A stretch of 64,000 bases of DNA from Thalassovita autumnalis (lineage in GTDB: Bacteria > Pseudomonadota > Alphaproteobacteria > Rhodobacterales > Rhodobacteraceae), in contig NZ_CYSB01000024.1 in the NCBI RefSeq assembly GCF_001458255.1, forward strand, positions 29,249-93,248, given 5' to 3'. A program made the position numbers and the translations under genes. Positions 46,072 through 55,390 of this stretch are shown here, in pieces; within the stretch, counting starts at the first letter, position 1, and every line of letters starts with the position of its first letter. The notes beneath the pieces are model-generated. The model was given only the letters and a program-made list of their open reading frames with translations. It had not been told where the DNA came from and searched no databases.

Positions 46072-46867
46072 GGGTCAGCCCGCGGGTGATCCAGCGCTGG
46101 GTGAACAGCATCAGCACCAGCGGGGGCAGCATCGCCAGCATCGCAAAGGCCCGGCCCGAACTGGATCCGGCACCAACCCGTTCAATCCCGCGCACCAGCG
46201 TGTAGTGCTCTTCGCTGGTGGTCGCGACCATCAGCGGCCAGAGGTATTGGTTCCAGCCCAGCACAAACAGAATGGTAAACAGCGCCGCGATCATCGGCAG
46301 GGACACCGGCAGCAGAATGTCAAAGAGGTAGCGCAGCGGCCCCGCCCCATCGAGGCGCGCGGCCTCCATCAGCTCCGCCGGGATCTGGCTGAGGCTCTGG
46401 CGGAAGATCAGCACCCCCAACCCCGAGGCGACCACCGGCAGGATCATCCCACCGTAGGAGTTTACCAACCCCATCTGACTGGTCACCAGAAAGGTCGGCA
46501 GGATCCGGGTCTCAATCGGGAAAAACAGTGGCAGAAGGATCAGGCCAAAGATCAGATCGCGGTGCCGCAGATTGAAACAGACCAGAGCAAACGCTGCCAG
46601 AATGGAGACCAGCGTTTTCAGCCCCGCGATACCGCCCGCAACGATGAAGGAGTTGATCATCATATCGGTGGCATTGACGCCATTGCCAAAGAGGTCCGGG
46701 GTCAACAGGATCCGCCGATAGGCCGCCAGCGGATCACCTGCCGTGTTGAGGGAGCCAAGCAGCACCACAGCCAGTGGGCCCAGCATGAACAGGCTGCCGA
46801 GGATCAGGATCAGATGGTCCAGACCCTGTTTGGGAAACAAATGGCGATGTTTGGAAGGGCGGGACAT
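46058..46867 (-). CDS. Orphan sugar-type ABC transporter permease (UgpE/MalG-like)
   Basis: 269 residues, six helices, with the permease EAA loop ELMEAARLDGAGPLRYLFDI and NSFIVAGGIAGLKTLVSILA. This is the MalG/UgpE subunit type. Binding protein, second permease and ATPase genes are not next to it, so it cannot work alone; partners must be elsewhere or lost. The start at 46867 (MSRPSKHRHL) lacks a clear ribosome site. Confidence 0.85.
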   Translation of the reverse strand: MSRPSKHRHLFPKQGLDHLILILGSLFMLGPLAVVLLGSLNTAGDPLAAYRRILLTPDLFGNGVNATDMMINSFIVAGGIAGLKTLVSILAAFALVCFNLRHRDLIFGLILLPLFFPIETRILPTFLVTSQMGLVNSYGGMILPVVASGLGVLIFRQSLSQIPAELMEAARLDGAGPLRYLFDILLPVSLPMIAALFTILFVLGWNQYLWPLMVATTSEEHYTLVRGIERVGAGSSSGRAFAMLAMLPPLVLMLFTQRWITRGLTLSWK

Positions 46868-47020
46868 GCTGCGTCTTTGACTGGTGTTACCTGGGGTTGG
46901 TGCGATGTTGGGCCGGACCTGCGGGGGCGCAGGCAAGCACGCTCACCGCACTCAACCCGCATAACGCAATGATTGCAACCGGTTCCATCGGTACGCGGGG
47001 GAATAGCTGCGGGGTGTTGG

Positions 47021-50000
47021 TCAATAGTCCCGCTCAATAAACAGGCCAAGACCTGTTTCCCCGTCCGAGTTCAGACGGCCCCGGGCGGTCACGCTGGGGC
47101 TTAGCTGCAGGTTCAGGTCAATCCGGTTGTTGCCATCGGTATCGGCGGTGATCTCGGTATAGATATTGTCACTGATGTATTTGCCGATCCGCGCCTGCGT
47201 CGCGCCGTCTTCATCAGTGGTGACATCCAGATCATCCAGCGCCAGCCCCTGACGCAGGCCCCCGGTCAGGTTGCCCCCATTGCCCGAAAGCGTCGCGATG
47301 GCAGCGGCCAGACGCACCGCTTGCAACGGTGAAATTGTGCTGAGGTCACGACCAAAGAGCAGCAGCGACAGCACCTCATCTTCGGGCAGATCAGGTGTTG
47401 AGGTGAAGCGCAGCACAGGGGCGCTGGCCGGGCCCTCAATGGTGATTTCAGCCGTGACCGCATCGGTGGTGGTTTCAGCGACAAACCGCAGGAACGGGTC
47501 AAAGGCACCCTGCAGCTGGATCAGCCCCTCGGTCAGGTTCAACCGGTTGCCCAATAGGTCCATCCGGCCACGGATCAGATCAAACTGGCCCTCCGGGATC
47601 ACCTGATGGCTGGTGCCGCCCACCCGCAGGCTGCCACCCAGTTCAGCGTCCAGCCCACGGCCGCGCACAAAGACCCGTGCCGGTGCGGAAATGGTCAGGT
47701 CAAGCCCATAGGCGGGTCCCACCGCGGCCCTTTCCGTTTCAATCAAACCAGCCCAACGGCGCACCCGCCGCACTTCGGCAGGTTCATTGCGGTGTTTCAA
47801 CCCGGGTAGGCTGGCAAACCGCGGGGCAGAGTTGGCCGCGATGCGCAGCTCAGTCTGGCCCAGCTCCATCCCGCCGCTGATCCGCGCCCCACCGCTTAGC
47901 AAGGGACCGTTCACAGCCAGATCGCCCGAAAGGCTGGTGCTGTAAAGGCTGGGATCTTCCAGAACGATATTGCGCAGGGCCAGCGACAGGTCAGCGTTCA
48001 CAGCTGCGTCCAGCGACACCGGACCGGACAGGCGCAGATCGCCCCCGGCTGCCGGTCGCGCGGTCAGATCCAACGCGGCGCGCCCGCCGCTCAGGGTGAC
48101 GCTGCCCGAAATATCTTCCAGCGCCTGTTTCAACGTCGGCAGTGCCAGTTGCGCCCCGGCGGTGCGGATCTGGCCCGTCACCGCCCCCAGCCCCAATGGG
48201 CTGGCCAGACGTAGATCCAGATTGGCCTGTCCCTGCAGGCTGCGGGGTTGGATCAGCGGGTTGGCAAGGCTCAGGGGCACCGCCCCGGTGACACTGAGGT
48301 CGGCGCGGCTGAAATCCTGCGCCAGCGTGCCCTGCGTTTGCAGCGCCGCACCTGCGGGGCCGCCCAATTGGCTGTTGATGCGCCAATCGCGGCCTTCCAT
48401 CCGGGCCCGGCCTTCGGCGCTAAGCGCCCCTGAAATGCCAGCCCCCAGCAGCGCCATATCACGTAGTCGGGCGGTGTAACGCACATCCGCATTGTCAAAC
48501 CCTCCGCTGCCGCTGAGGCTGGCGGTGACCTCCTGACCCTGCAGATCAAGCTGGCGCAGCAAAATCGGGCTGGTCGCTGACTTCTCGGCTGCCAGTTGCA
48601 GCGTGGTCTGCCCCGCCATCAAAGCGTCCGCGATGCTGTTGCCGATGGCAATGTCGCGGCTTTTGGCGGTCGCGCTGATATCAAACACCTGCTGCAGCGG
48701 TTCACCACGGCCGGTCAGTTCCAACGACATGCCACCGGTGAGCGGGATGGGCAGGCTGGCAAGCTGCGCATAGGGGGCCAGATCCGGCAATTGCACGGCG
48801 GCAGTGCCGGTGACGGCGGGATTGTCCCCCATGGGGCGCTGCAGCGTCACATCCGTGCGCAGGCTGGCCTGTTCCGGGCCATTCAACGCTGCCGTAACCT
48901 GCCAATTGTCCGCCGTCAGCTGTTCGGCTGTCAGCTCTGCCGTGGCTGGCCCTGTCAGACCTGATTGCAACAGGCTGAGATCGCGCAGTCGGGCGCTAAG
49001 CTCGGCGCTGCTGCCAAGGGATTTCAGGGAGGCGCGGCCAGTGAGCGACATCTCGGGCGCGGTGATCTGCAGCGGATCCAGCGTGATCCCCGTCTTGTCC
49101 CGCGCAGCCCCCAGATGCAGATCGGCCCGCCCTTTCAGTAGCGGATCAAGCAGCGGCTGCGCCAATGCCAGATCGGTGGTGCCGCCGTCAAACTGCAGCG
49201 CGAAACTGCCCGCCAGCGGGCTGACACGCCCCGCAATGGCCAGATCTGCGGCGCCAGACAGCGGTTGCGCCGCCAATCCTGCAAACCGGCTGAGATCCTG
49301 CGCGGCCAGCTGCACGTCGGGTAGAATAGACCAGCCGTCATCTGCCTGCGAAGACAGGGTCAGATCGCCGGTCAGGCTGTAGTCTTCGCCCCTGAGGTCC
49401 AGCCCCTTGAGGTGCAGCGCTTCATTCTGGCCCACGGAAAAGGTGGTGGCGCCGCTCAGATCCTTGCCGAGCGCGCGGGCCAGATCGGCGGCTGCGACCT
49501 CCAGACCCTTTGCGCTGAAATCCACAGCACCTTCGATCCGGGTGCCGATGATCTGGCCGCTGCCCCGCAGTTGCGTTTCGGGCAGGCGTAGATCCGGGCT
49601 TTGAAAATCGGTCAGGCTGGCGGCCAGGGTCCAGTCCGGGCTGATCGCCTCATCATGGGTCAGCTGGAACAGGGCGCTGCCAATCCGGGTGCCAGCCCCT
49701 GCAACAGGCAGCAGCACAGGTCGCCCGTTGCCATGACCCAGCTGGCCTTCGACAGCAATCAGGCTGGGCCAACCGTCTTGCAGCGTGACTTGACCCTGAA
49801 CGGACAGCGCCTTGCTGGTCAGCGCCATGTTTTCCAGGGCCACCACATCCTTCAGGGCATAGCCATTGGCGGTAAGCGACAAGTCAGTGCCGAAGAAATC
49901 ACGATATTCAGGTGCAAAAAGCGGCGTCAGATCCCCCCCCAGATCTGCGCTAAAGACCTGCCGCTCCGGGGCAACCGGATCAAGGCCCAGACTAAAGTCT

Positions 50001-50749
50001 CCGCTTAACCGTTCGGCCCCATCGCTGCTGAGCGTGGTGCTGGCTGAGAAGTTGGTCATCGGACCAGCCCCTGACAGCCGCAGGGTCACAGGTGGCGTGC
50101 CGGGCAGGTTCAGTTTGCTGGCCAGCAGGCCATTGGCGTCCTCCTGCAGCAGCAGATCAATCGCCGCTTCGCGGGCCCCATTGATGTAGTTCGCGGTGAG
50201 GATGATCTCACCCGTGATGCCGTCTTGCCGGCGGATATCCAGGCTGGTGCTGCCCGCCCCATCGGCCAGGTTCATCGCACCCGAAAGGCTCAACTCAATC
50301 GCTTGGCCCAGAACCGGTTCCCCCAAGGCGGCGCGGTTGATGGCCAATTCGGCAATATCGACAGAGACCGGCAATTCCGGCAGGGCGAACCCCTGTGCCT
50401 CGGGTGTTGGGCCGTCGCTGGGAATGTCTGGCAACCGGCTGAGGTCCAGCGTTTTGGCACTCAGCTTATTGACCTCCAGCCGGCCCCGCAGCAGGGCGCT
50501 GCGTTTCCAGTCAAGTTCCACCTCTTCGAGGGTGATCCAAATCCCCTGATCGTCCGCAATGGTCAGCCGCTCAATACTGGCGACAGAGGACAGCGCCCCT
50601 TCAAAGCCGATAATGTCAATCTCACGCCCGGCGTCGGACAGGGTTTCTTCCAGCAGCGCTTCCAGATAACCGCGGTCATCTTCCTGCGCGCTGGTCGGCA
50701 GCGGCACCAGCGTGGTCGCGGCCAAGAGGGGGATCAGTACATACCGCAT
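47021..50749 (-). CDS. tamB: TamB, inner-membrane/periplasmic translocation subunit
   Basis: 1,242 residues. It begins with a signal anchor (MRYVLIPLLAATTLVPLPTSAQ), continues as a long beta-rich repeat region typical of AsmA/TamB bridge proteins, and ends with the TamB C-terminal domain (GTSHQVIPEGQFDLIRGRMD, LGNRLNLTEGLIQLQG, PDLPEDEVLSLLLFG, GLFIERDY). It spans the periplasm and works with TamA in outer-membrane assembly and lipid transport. Its ATG overlaps the tamA stop (TGATG). Confidence 0.93.
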   Translation of the reverse strand: MRYVLIPLLAATTLVPLPTSAQEDDRGYLEALLEETLSDAGREIDIIGFEGALSSVASIERLTIADDQGIWITLEEVELDWKRSALLRGRLEVNKLSAKTLDLSRLPDIPSDGPTPEAQGFALPELPVSVDIAELAINRAALGEPVLGQAIELSLSGAMNLADGAGSTSLDIRRQDGITGEIILTANYINGAREAAIDLLLQEDANGLLASKLNLPGTPPVTLRLSGAGPMTNFSASTTLSSDGAERLSGDFSLGLDPVAPERQVFSADLGGDLTPLFAPEYRDFFGTDLSLTANGYALKDVVALENMALTSKALSVQGQVTLQDGWPSLIAVEGQLGHGNGRPVLLPVAGAGTRIGSALFQLTHDEAISPDWTLAASLTDFQSPDLRLPETQLRGSGQIIGTRIEGAVDFSAKGLEVAAADLARALGKDLSGATTFSVGQNEALHLKGLDLRGEDYSLTGDLTLSSQADDGWSILPDVQLAAQDLSRFAGLAAQPLSGAADLAIAGRVSPLAGSFALQFDGGTTDLALAQPLLDPLLKGRADLHLGAARDKTGITLDPLQITAPEMSLTGRASLKSLGSSAELSARLRDLSLLQSGLTGPATAELTAEQLTADNWQVTAALNGPEQASLRTDVTLQRPMGDNPAVTGTAAVQLPDLAPYAQLASLPIPLTGGMSLELTGRGEPLQQVFDISATAKSRDIAIGNSIADALMAGQTTLQLAAEKSATSPILLRQLDLQGQEVTASLSGSGGFDNADVRYTARLRDMALLGAGISGALSAEGRARMEGRDWRINSQLGGPAGAALQTQGTLAQDFSRADLSVTGAVPLSLANPLIQPRSLQGQANLDLRLASPLGLGAVTGQIRTAGAQLALPTLKQALEDISGSVTLSGGRAALDLTARPAAGGDLRLSGPVSLDAAVNADLSLALRNIVLEDPSLYSTSLSGDLAVNGPLLSGGARISGGMELGQTELRIAANSAPRFASLPGLKHRNEPAEVRRVRRWAGLIETERAAVGPAYGLDLTISAPARVFVRGRGLDAELGGSLRVGGTSHQVIPEGQFDLIRGRMDLLGNRLNLTEGLIQLQGAFDPFLRFVAETTTDAVTAEITIEGPASAPVLRFTSTPDLPEDEVLSLLLFGRDLSTISPLQAVRLAAAIATLSGNGGNLTGGLRQGLALDDLDVTTDEDGATQARIGKYISDNIYTEITADTDGNNRIDLNLQLSPSVTARGRLNSDGETGLGLFIERDY

Positions 50750-52572
50750 CAGAAGGCCTGCCCGATACCGATGTAAACCTGCACCCCGTCGCCGGTGCTG
50801 CCGGACACGGGCGTCGCCACATCCAGTCTGATCGGGCCAACCGCCGTGTCATAGCGCAGGCCCAGACCCGCGCCCGCATGCCATTCGCCGGTGCCGTCAT
50901 AAAAACTCTCGGCCCCGATGTAACCCGCATCAGCAAACCCGACGAGGCTGATGTTGCCGCGGACCTTGCCGCGCAGCTCACCCGACAGGCCAAGGAAACT
51001 GCGCCCGCCTGACGTGGTGCCACCGTTATCTACGCCAAGGGACTGGTAGGGTTGCCCCCGCACCGTGCCACCGCCACCGGATTGAAACAGGAAGTTCGGC
51101 GCCGTGCCCGACAGGCTGGAGCCACTGACCGAGCCAAATTGCAATCGTGCTGCCGCCACGATGCGATCTGCGACCAGCGGGCGGTAGATCCGGCCATCCA
51201 GGGTAAACTGCGCGCCGCTTTCCGTGCCCGAGAGGCCAAGGTAGGGCGTCAGTCCTGCCTTGACGAAATGGCCACGCTGCGGATCCAGATCCGAGTCTCG
51301 GTGATCCCACTCCAGATCCATCGGGGTGGAAAACAGGCTGAACTCACGCCGGCCAAAACTGTCATCAGATCGCCCGTAGCCAAAGGCCAGTTCGATTTCA
51401 CCGGTCAGGTGGTCTGTCAAAATACGGTTGGCGCCAAGGCCCACCTCAATCGTTTCCAGATCGTAAAGCGGTTCTTGTTCAAACAGCAGATCACCGCGCA
51501 GAAATGCGGTTGTGTCGGCCCCGAAACTGGCAGGCCGTTCCAGCCGCACGCCAAGGGCTACATCGGTCCGGCTGGTGTTGGCGCCGATGTCGCGCACCTC
51601 ACCCTCCACAAAAAACCGTTCCGCCCCGCCCAGGAAATTGCGATGCAGCCAGAAACCGCTCAGCCGGAGGCCTTCCTGGTTGGACACTTCAACACCGGCG
51701 CCGAAGCGGCGCGGCAGGGCATCCACAACGGCTGCGTTCACGTCCAGCACATCCCCGTCCCGTAGGGTTTCTGCCTCACTCAGGGCAACAGACCGAAACG
51801 CCCCGGTGCGGCGCAGCCGGTTGGCGGCTTGTTCGATATCGGCGGGGGAATAACGTGCGCCATTTGGCAGGCCTGCGATATCGATGATCCGGTCGCTGCG
51901 CACCTTGCTTTCATTGGTGAGGATCAAGTTGCCAAAGCTGACCTCAGGACCGGGGGCCAGACGAATGCGCGCATCAAGGCGCTGGGCCGCGTGATCGGCA
52001 ATCAGATCTTCGCGCGTGATCTCCACCTTGGCATGTCCGGCATCCCGCCAGGCGTTCTGCGCGCTGACAGCGGCGCCAAGCACAACCTCGGCCCGGGCGC
52101 GTTTACCACTGCGAAAAGCCTCGGGCAGGGTTGCCCTGGCGGGCAGCGGCGACAGTTCTGCAGCGCCAAAACGAAAGGGTTTGCCGGGATCGACACGCAC
52201 CGTGATCTCAGTGATGTCGCGCGGGGGGGAGGTGGCTGGGATCAGCGCCGCCTCACGGCCATCGATGCGAATATTGATCGCGCCCGAATAGTAGCCGTTG
52301 GCATAGAGCACCTCAGTCAGGCGACGGTAATCGGCAAGGGCAGCAGCAAAGAAATCCAGAGGCGTTGGGTCCGCTTCCTGTTCGGTTTGCCGCAGAAGGG
52401 AGCCTGATCGCAGCTTGCTGGCCAGACCCTCTTCGCTGCCGTCCGCCATTGAAAACTGAACGGGTTCCACCGCCCAAGCCGCCGTACTGAACAGGCAAAA
52501 CGCCAGCGTCGCCAGCGGTCGACGCAGCAGGGCCAACGCAGCAAGGCGCGGACGCTTTGGAAAATTAATCAT
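50749..52572 (-). CDS. tamA: TamA, outer-membrane Omp85-family protein
   Basis: 607 residues: signal peptide (PLATLAFCLFSTAAWA), POTRA-like region with SPPRDITEITVRVDPGKPFR, then a barrel with MDLEWDHRDSDLDPQRGHFV, GGGGTVRGQPYQSLG (the VRGY-like Omp85 motif) and the C-terminal VQVYIGIGQAF ending in phenylalanine. It is the barrel partner of TamB. The ATG at 52572 is preceded by an in-frame GTG; neither has a strong ribosome site. Confidence 0.92.
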   Translation of the reverse strand: MINFPKRPRLAALALLRRPLATLAFCLFSTAAWAVEPVQFSMADGSEEGLASKLRSGSLLRQTEQEADPTPLDFFAAALADYRRLTEVLYANGYYSGAINIRIDGREAALIPATSPPRDITEITVRVDPGKPFRFGAAELSPLPARATLPEAFRSGKRARAEVVLGAAVSAQNAWRDAGHAKVEITREDLIADHAAQRLDARIRLAPGPEVSFGNLILTNESKVRSDRIIDIAGLPNGARYSPADIEQAANRLRRTGAFRSVALSEAETLRDGDVLDVNAAVVDALPRRFGAGVEVSNQEGLRLSGFWLHRNFLGGAERFFVEGEVRDIGANTSRTDVALGVRLERPASFGADTTAFLRGDLLFEQEPLYDLETIEVGLGANRILTDHLTGEIELAFGYGRSDDSFGRREFSLFSTPMDLEWDHRDSDLDPQRGHFVKAGLTPYLGLSGTESGAQFTLDGRIYRPLVADRIVAAARLQFGSVSGSSLSGTAPNFLFQSGGGGTVRGQPYQSLGVDNGGTTSGGRSFLGLSGELRGKVRGNISLVGFADAGYIGAESFYDGTGEWHAGAGLGLRYDTAVGPIRLDVATPVSGSTGDGVQVYIGIGQAF

Positions 52573-52675
52573 CACGGGGGCAGCAACCGTGTTTCTGAGG
52601 TCAAATCAAAGTCAGTGACCCTACTCTAGGCCGTTCTTTTCCAAAGCTCTACGGCACAAATTCGTGTTTCGGCAA

Positions 52676-52704
52676 AAAGACGCCCGCCGGGGGAAGGCGG
52701 GCGT
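52676..52704 (-). terminator. Terminator after znuA
   Basis: ACGCCCGCC (52680-52688) pairs with GGCGGGCGT (52696-52704); the minus-strand transcript then meets TCTTTTT. Confidence 0.9.
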
Positions 52705-52730
52705 TTTGGTCCTGCAAAGGGGATGCGGGA

Positions 52731-53939
52731 TTACTTCAGGCAGTCCGCAACAGCCTCGGCAAGGCCACGGATCAGCCCGGGGTACAGTGCTGCACCTTCA
52801 GGCTGGGACAGGCCCAGCGGGTCCAGTTCAGCGGTGTTGACGTCAACACCTTCAAAAACGGTGCGGATCAGGCGCGGATCGTACTGCGGCTCCGAGAAGA
52901 CGCAGGTGATGCTGCTGTCACGCACTGCCGCTTGGATTTCCGCAATCCGGGCCGGGCTGGGATCCGCAGCATCGCCGAGGCTGATTGCCCCAAGCGCTTT
53001 TAGGTGGAAGCGGTTTTCGAAATACTGGTAGGCATCGTGGAACACCACAAAACGCTGCCCGTCCAGCGGTTCCAGCTTGGCTTCAATCTCGCCAATCAGC
53101 TGGGCCAGTTCCTCCTGCCCGGCGGCTGCGTTGGCGCGGTAGGTTTCGGCATTTTCCGGGTCAAGCGCGCTCAGCTGATCGGCAATGACACCCAGCCAAA
53201 TCCGGCCGTTTTCCGGGTCCAGCCAGGCATGGGGATCCAGCCCGTCGTGATCGTGGCCATGGTCGTGGTGATCATCGTGACCGGCATGCTCTTCTTGATG
53301 GTCGTCATGATCTTTGTGCTCATCATGATCGTCGTGGCCGTGATCATCGTGTTTCTCATCAGCATGTTCTTCTTCGTGAGCATGCTCGTCTTCATGACCG
53401 TGCTCTTCGTGTTCATGCGCGTCATGATCTTTATGCGCGTGGTCGTCATCATGCTCATCATGATGGTCGTCATGTTCTGCGTGATCTCCTTCAGCATGAT
53501 CATCGTGTTCTGCATGTTCATCGTGACCATGTTCGTCGTGATGATCCTCATGCTCCTCACCTTCGGCCGGTGCAAAGACAACGGCTTCACGGAAATTGAA
53601 CTGGATGGTGCCGGGCGCTTCCAGCAGCTCCAGCGTTTCTGCCTTGGCCGCCAGCGTTTCCAGCGGACCTTCCAGCCAGGGGGTCAGCGGCTCACCGATC
53701 CAAAACACCAGATCTGCTTTCTCCAGGGCACGCGCCTGCGACGGACGCATCGCATAGGAGTGCGGCGAGGAGCCGGGATCCACCAGCAAATCAGGCGCGC
53801 CAAGATCGCCCATCACCTGCGCCACCAGCGCATGAACAGGGGCAATGTCTGTCATCACACGCGGCACATCAGCCAGTGCAGTGGTTGCCGTCAGAAGGGC
53901 GGCTGAGGAAAGAGAGAGGGGCAGGGAATTGCGCAGCAT
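52731..53939 (-). CDS. znuA: Zinc ABC transporter substrate-binding protein with very long His-rich loop
   Basis: 402 residues: signal peptide to about residue 23, then the cluster A-I metal-binding fold (VMTDIAPVHALVAQVMG, DPGSSPHSYAMRPSQARALE, DPHAWLDPENGRIWL, FVVFHDAYQYFENRFHLKAL). Residues 127-233 are a stretch of almost only His, Asp and Glu (about 37 His in 107 residues), longer than the loop usual in ZnuA. It captures zinc in the periplasm. It diverges from zur over two Zur-like palindromes. Confidence 0.95.
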   Translation of the reverse strand: MLRNSLPLSLSSAALLTATTALADVPRVMTDIAPVHALVAQVMGDLGAPDLLVDPGSSPHSYAMRPSQARALEKADLVFWIGEPLTPWLEGPLETLAAKAETLELLEAPGTIQFNFREAVVFAPAEGEEHEDHHDEHGHDEHAEHDDHAEGDHAEHDDHHDEHDDDHAHKDHDAHEHEEHGHEDEHAHEEEHADEKHDDHGHDDHDEHKDHDDHQEEHAGHDDHHDHGHDHDGLDPHAWLDPENGRIWLGVIADQLSALDPENAETYRANAAAGQEELAQLIGEIEAKLEPLDGQRFVVFHDAYQYFENRFHLKALGAISLGDAADPSPARIAEIQAAVRDSSITCVFSEPQYDPRLIRTVFEGVDVNTAELDPLGLSQPEGAALYPGLIRGLAEAVADCLK

Positions 53940-53950
53940 AGTGGTCTCGC

Positions 53951-53965
53951 TGTTATTGTATAACA
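53951..53965. promoter_or_regulatory. Zur box 1
   Basis: TGTTATTGTATAACA, a perfect palindrome with 3-base centre, 11 bp upstream of the znuA start. It resembles the TGTTATA-type Zur sites of alphaproteobacteria. Confidence 0.75.
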
Positions 53966-53986
53966 TCACTTTGCGGGGGCTTGTAG

Positions 53987-54004
53987 AATGTATAACATAA
54001 CATT
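53987..54004. promoter_or_regulatory. Zur box 2
   Basis: AATGTATAACATAACATT, an imperfect palindrome sharing ATAACAT with box 1, 31 bp before the zur start codon. Confidence 0.65.
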
Positions 54005-54035
54005 ACAAGCCCTCTTAACCCGTAAAGGAGCAGCC

Positions 54036-54566
54036 ATGAGCACCGACATGTCACAGCCCGGTTCTGACCAAGGATCGTCCAAAGGTTTTGAACAGCACGA
54101 TCACGCCCATTGCGTGTCAGACGGTGTGGCGGCATTGGTCGATTATTGCGCGGCTGAGCGGTTGAAACTGACCCCCGTGCGTCAGCGCGTGGCCGAAATC
54201 CTCCTGGCGGAGCATCGCGCGATGGGGGCCTATGAAATCCTCGACATCCTGCGGGAGGAGGGGCTGGGATCACAGCCCCCCGTGGCCTACCGGGCGCTTG
54301 ATTTTCTGGTCAAAAACGGCTTCGCCCATAAGGTCGAGCGACTGAATGCCTTTGTTGCCTGTTCTCATCCCGGCGCCACGCACACGCCAGCGTTTCTGAT
54401 CTGCCGGTCGTGCAATAAGGTCGCTGAGGCGGACACCAGCCCCACCAAAGGGGATCTGGGCAGGGCCGCCGCGGCAGCAGGTTTTCAGATTGAGCAAACC
54501 GTGGTGGAGCTGGAAGGGCTGTGCCCCACTTGTGTGGACGCCGGGCCAGCATCAGGACAAGCATAA
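54036..54566 (+). CDS. zur: Zinc uptake regulator (Fur family)
   Basis: 176 residues: winged helix (LKLTPVRQRVAEILLAEHRA, GAYEILDILRE, PPVAYRALDFLVKNGFAHKV), then HPGATHTPAFLICRSC and GLCPTC, the two CxxC pairs of the structural zinc site. The ATG at 54036 has an AAAGGAG site; an upstream in-frame ATG overlaps Zur box 2. The gene leads zur-znuC-znuB, each overlapping the next by one base. Confidence 0.93.
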   Translation: MSTDMSQPGSDQGSSKGFEQHDHAHCVSDGVAALVDYCAAERLKLTPVRQRVAEILLAEHRAMGAYEILDILREEGLGSQPPVAYRALDFLVKNGFAHKVERLNAFVACSHPGATHTPAFLICRSCNKVAEADTSPTKGDLGRAAAAAGFQIEQTVVELEGLCPTCVDAGPASGQA

Positions 54567-55390
54567 TGGAGCGCCTCGTAGAGATCGCAGACGCTTCCGT
54601 GCATCAGGGTGCTACGGTGGCCCTGACCGGCGTGGACTTCCACATCGACCGGGGGGAGATTGTCACAGTTGTTGGGCCCAACGGTTCTGGCAAGTCGACG
54701 TTGATGAAAACCGTGATTGGCGCGCTGAAGCCTTCGGCCGGGGCGGTCAAACGCAAGCCGGGCCTGCGCATCGGCTATGTGCCGCAGAAACTGCAGATCG
54801 ATCCGACATTGCCGATCACTGTTGCGCGTTTTCTGGGCCTGCCGCGTCGCTTGCCGCGCGCCCAGGCGCTTGAGGTTTTGGAACAGGCCGGGGTGCCGGA
54901 TCTTGCCGATCGCCAGATGGCGCGGCTGTCGGGGGGACAGTTTCAGCGGGTGCTGCTGGCCCGCGCGATGCTGGAAGATCCGGATCTGCTGATCCTGGAT
55001 GAAGCCACACAAGGGTTGGACCAGCCGGGCTCTGCCGCCTTCTATCGCCAGATCGAAGAGATACGGCAGGCCAAAGGCTGCGCCGTTCTGATGGTCAGCC
55101 ATGAATTGCATGTGGTGATGGCAGCCAGCGATCGGGTGGTCTGCCTGAACGGCCATGTCTGCTGCCACGGGGCGCCTGAAATCGTCGCCTCCGCCCCGGA
55201 ATACCGGGCCTTGTTCGGCTCTGGCACGGGCGGGGCGCTGGCGCTTTATCGTCATGACCACGATCATTCGCACGACAGCGAAGGCAACTGCCTGCATGAC
55301 CATGATTGCGGGCATCAGGACCACGATCATACGCCCAAAGCGGATGCAAACGTGACATCCTTGGCAAAACCCCATGCGGAGGCACATTGA
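54566..55390 (+). CDS. znuC: Zinc ABC transporter ATPase
   Basis: 274 residues: Walker A GPNGSGKST, signature LSGGQFQRVLLARAMLEDPD, Walker B LLILDEATQGLD and H-loop MVSHE. The tail HDHDHSHD...HDHDCGHQDHDH is His-rich and probably binds metal. TAATG overlap with zur. Confidence 0.95.
   Translation: MERLVEIADASVHQGATVALTGVDFHIDRGEIVTVVGPNGSGKSTLMKTVIGALKPSAGAVKRKPGLRIGYVPQKLQIDPTLPITVARFLGLPRRLPRAQALEVLEQAGVPDLADRQMARLSGGQFQRVLLARAMLEDPDLLILDEATQGLDQPGSAAFYRQIEEIRQAKGCAVLMVSHELHVVMAASDRVVCLNGHVCCHGAPEIVASAPEYRALFGSGTGGALALYRHDHDHSHDSEGNCLHDHDCGHQDHDHTPKADANVTSLAKPHAEAH

Noticed and set aside
53171..53590. Met/Thr/Ile-rich frame on the same strand as znuA
   Set aside because: A shifted reading of the His-rich repeat codons.
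53004..53906. Hydrophobic membrane-like frame opposite znuA
   Set aside because: Val/Ile/Met runs arise from reading His/Asp codons (gat, cat) on the opposite strand; no ribosome site or family match.
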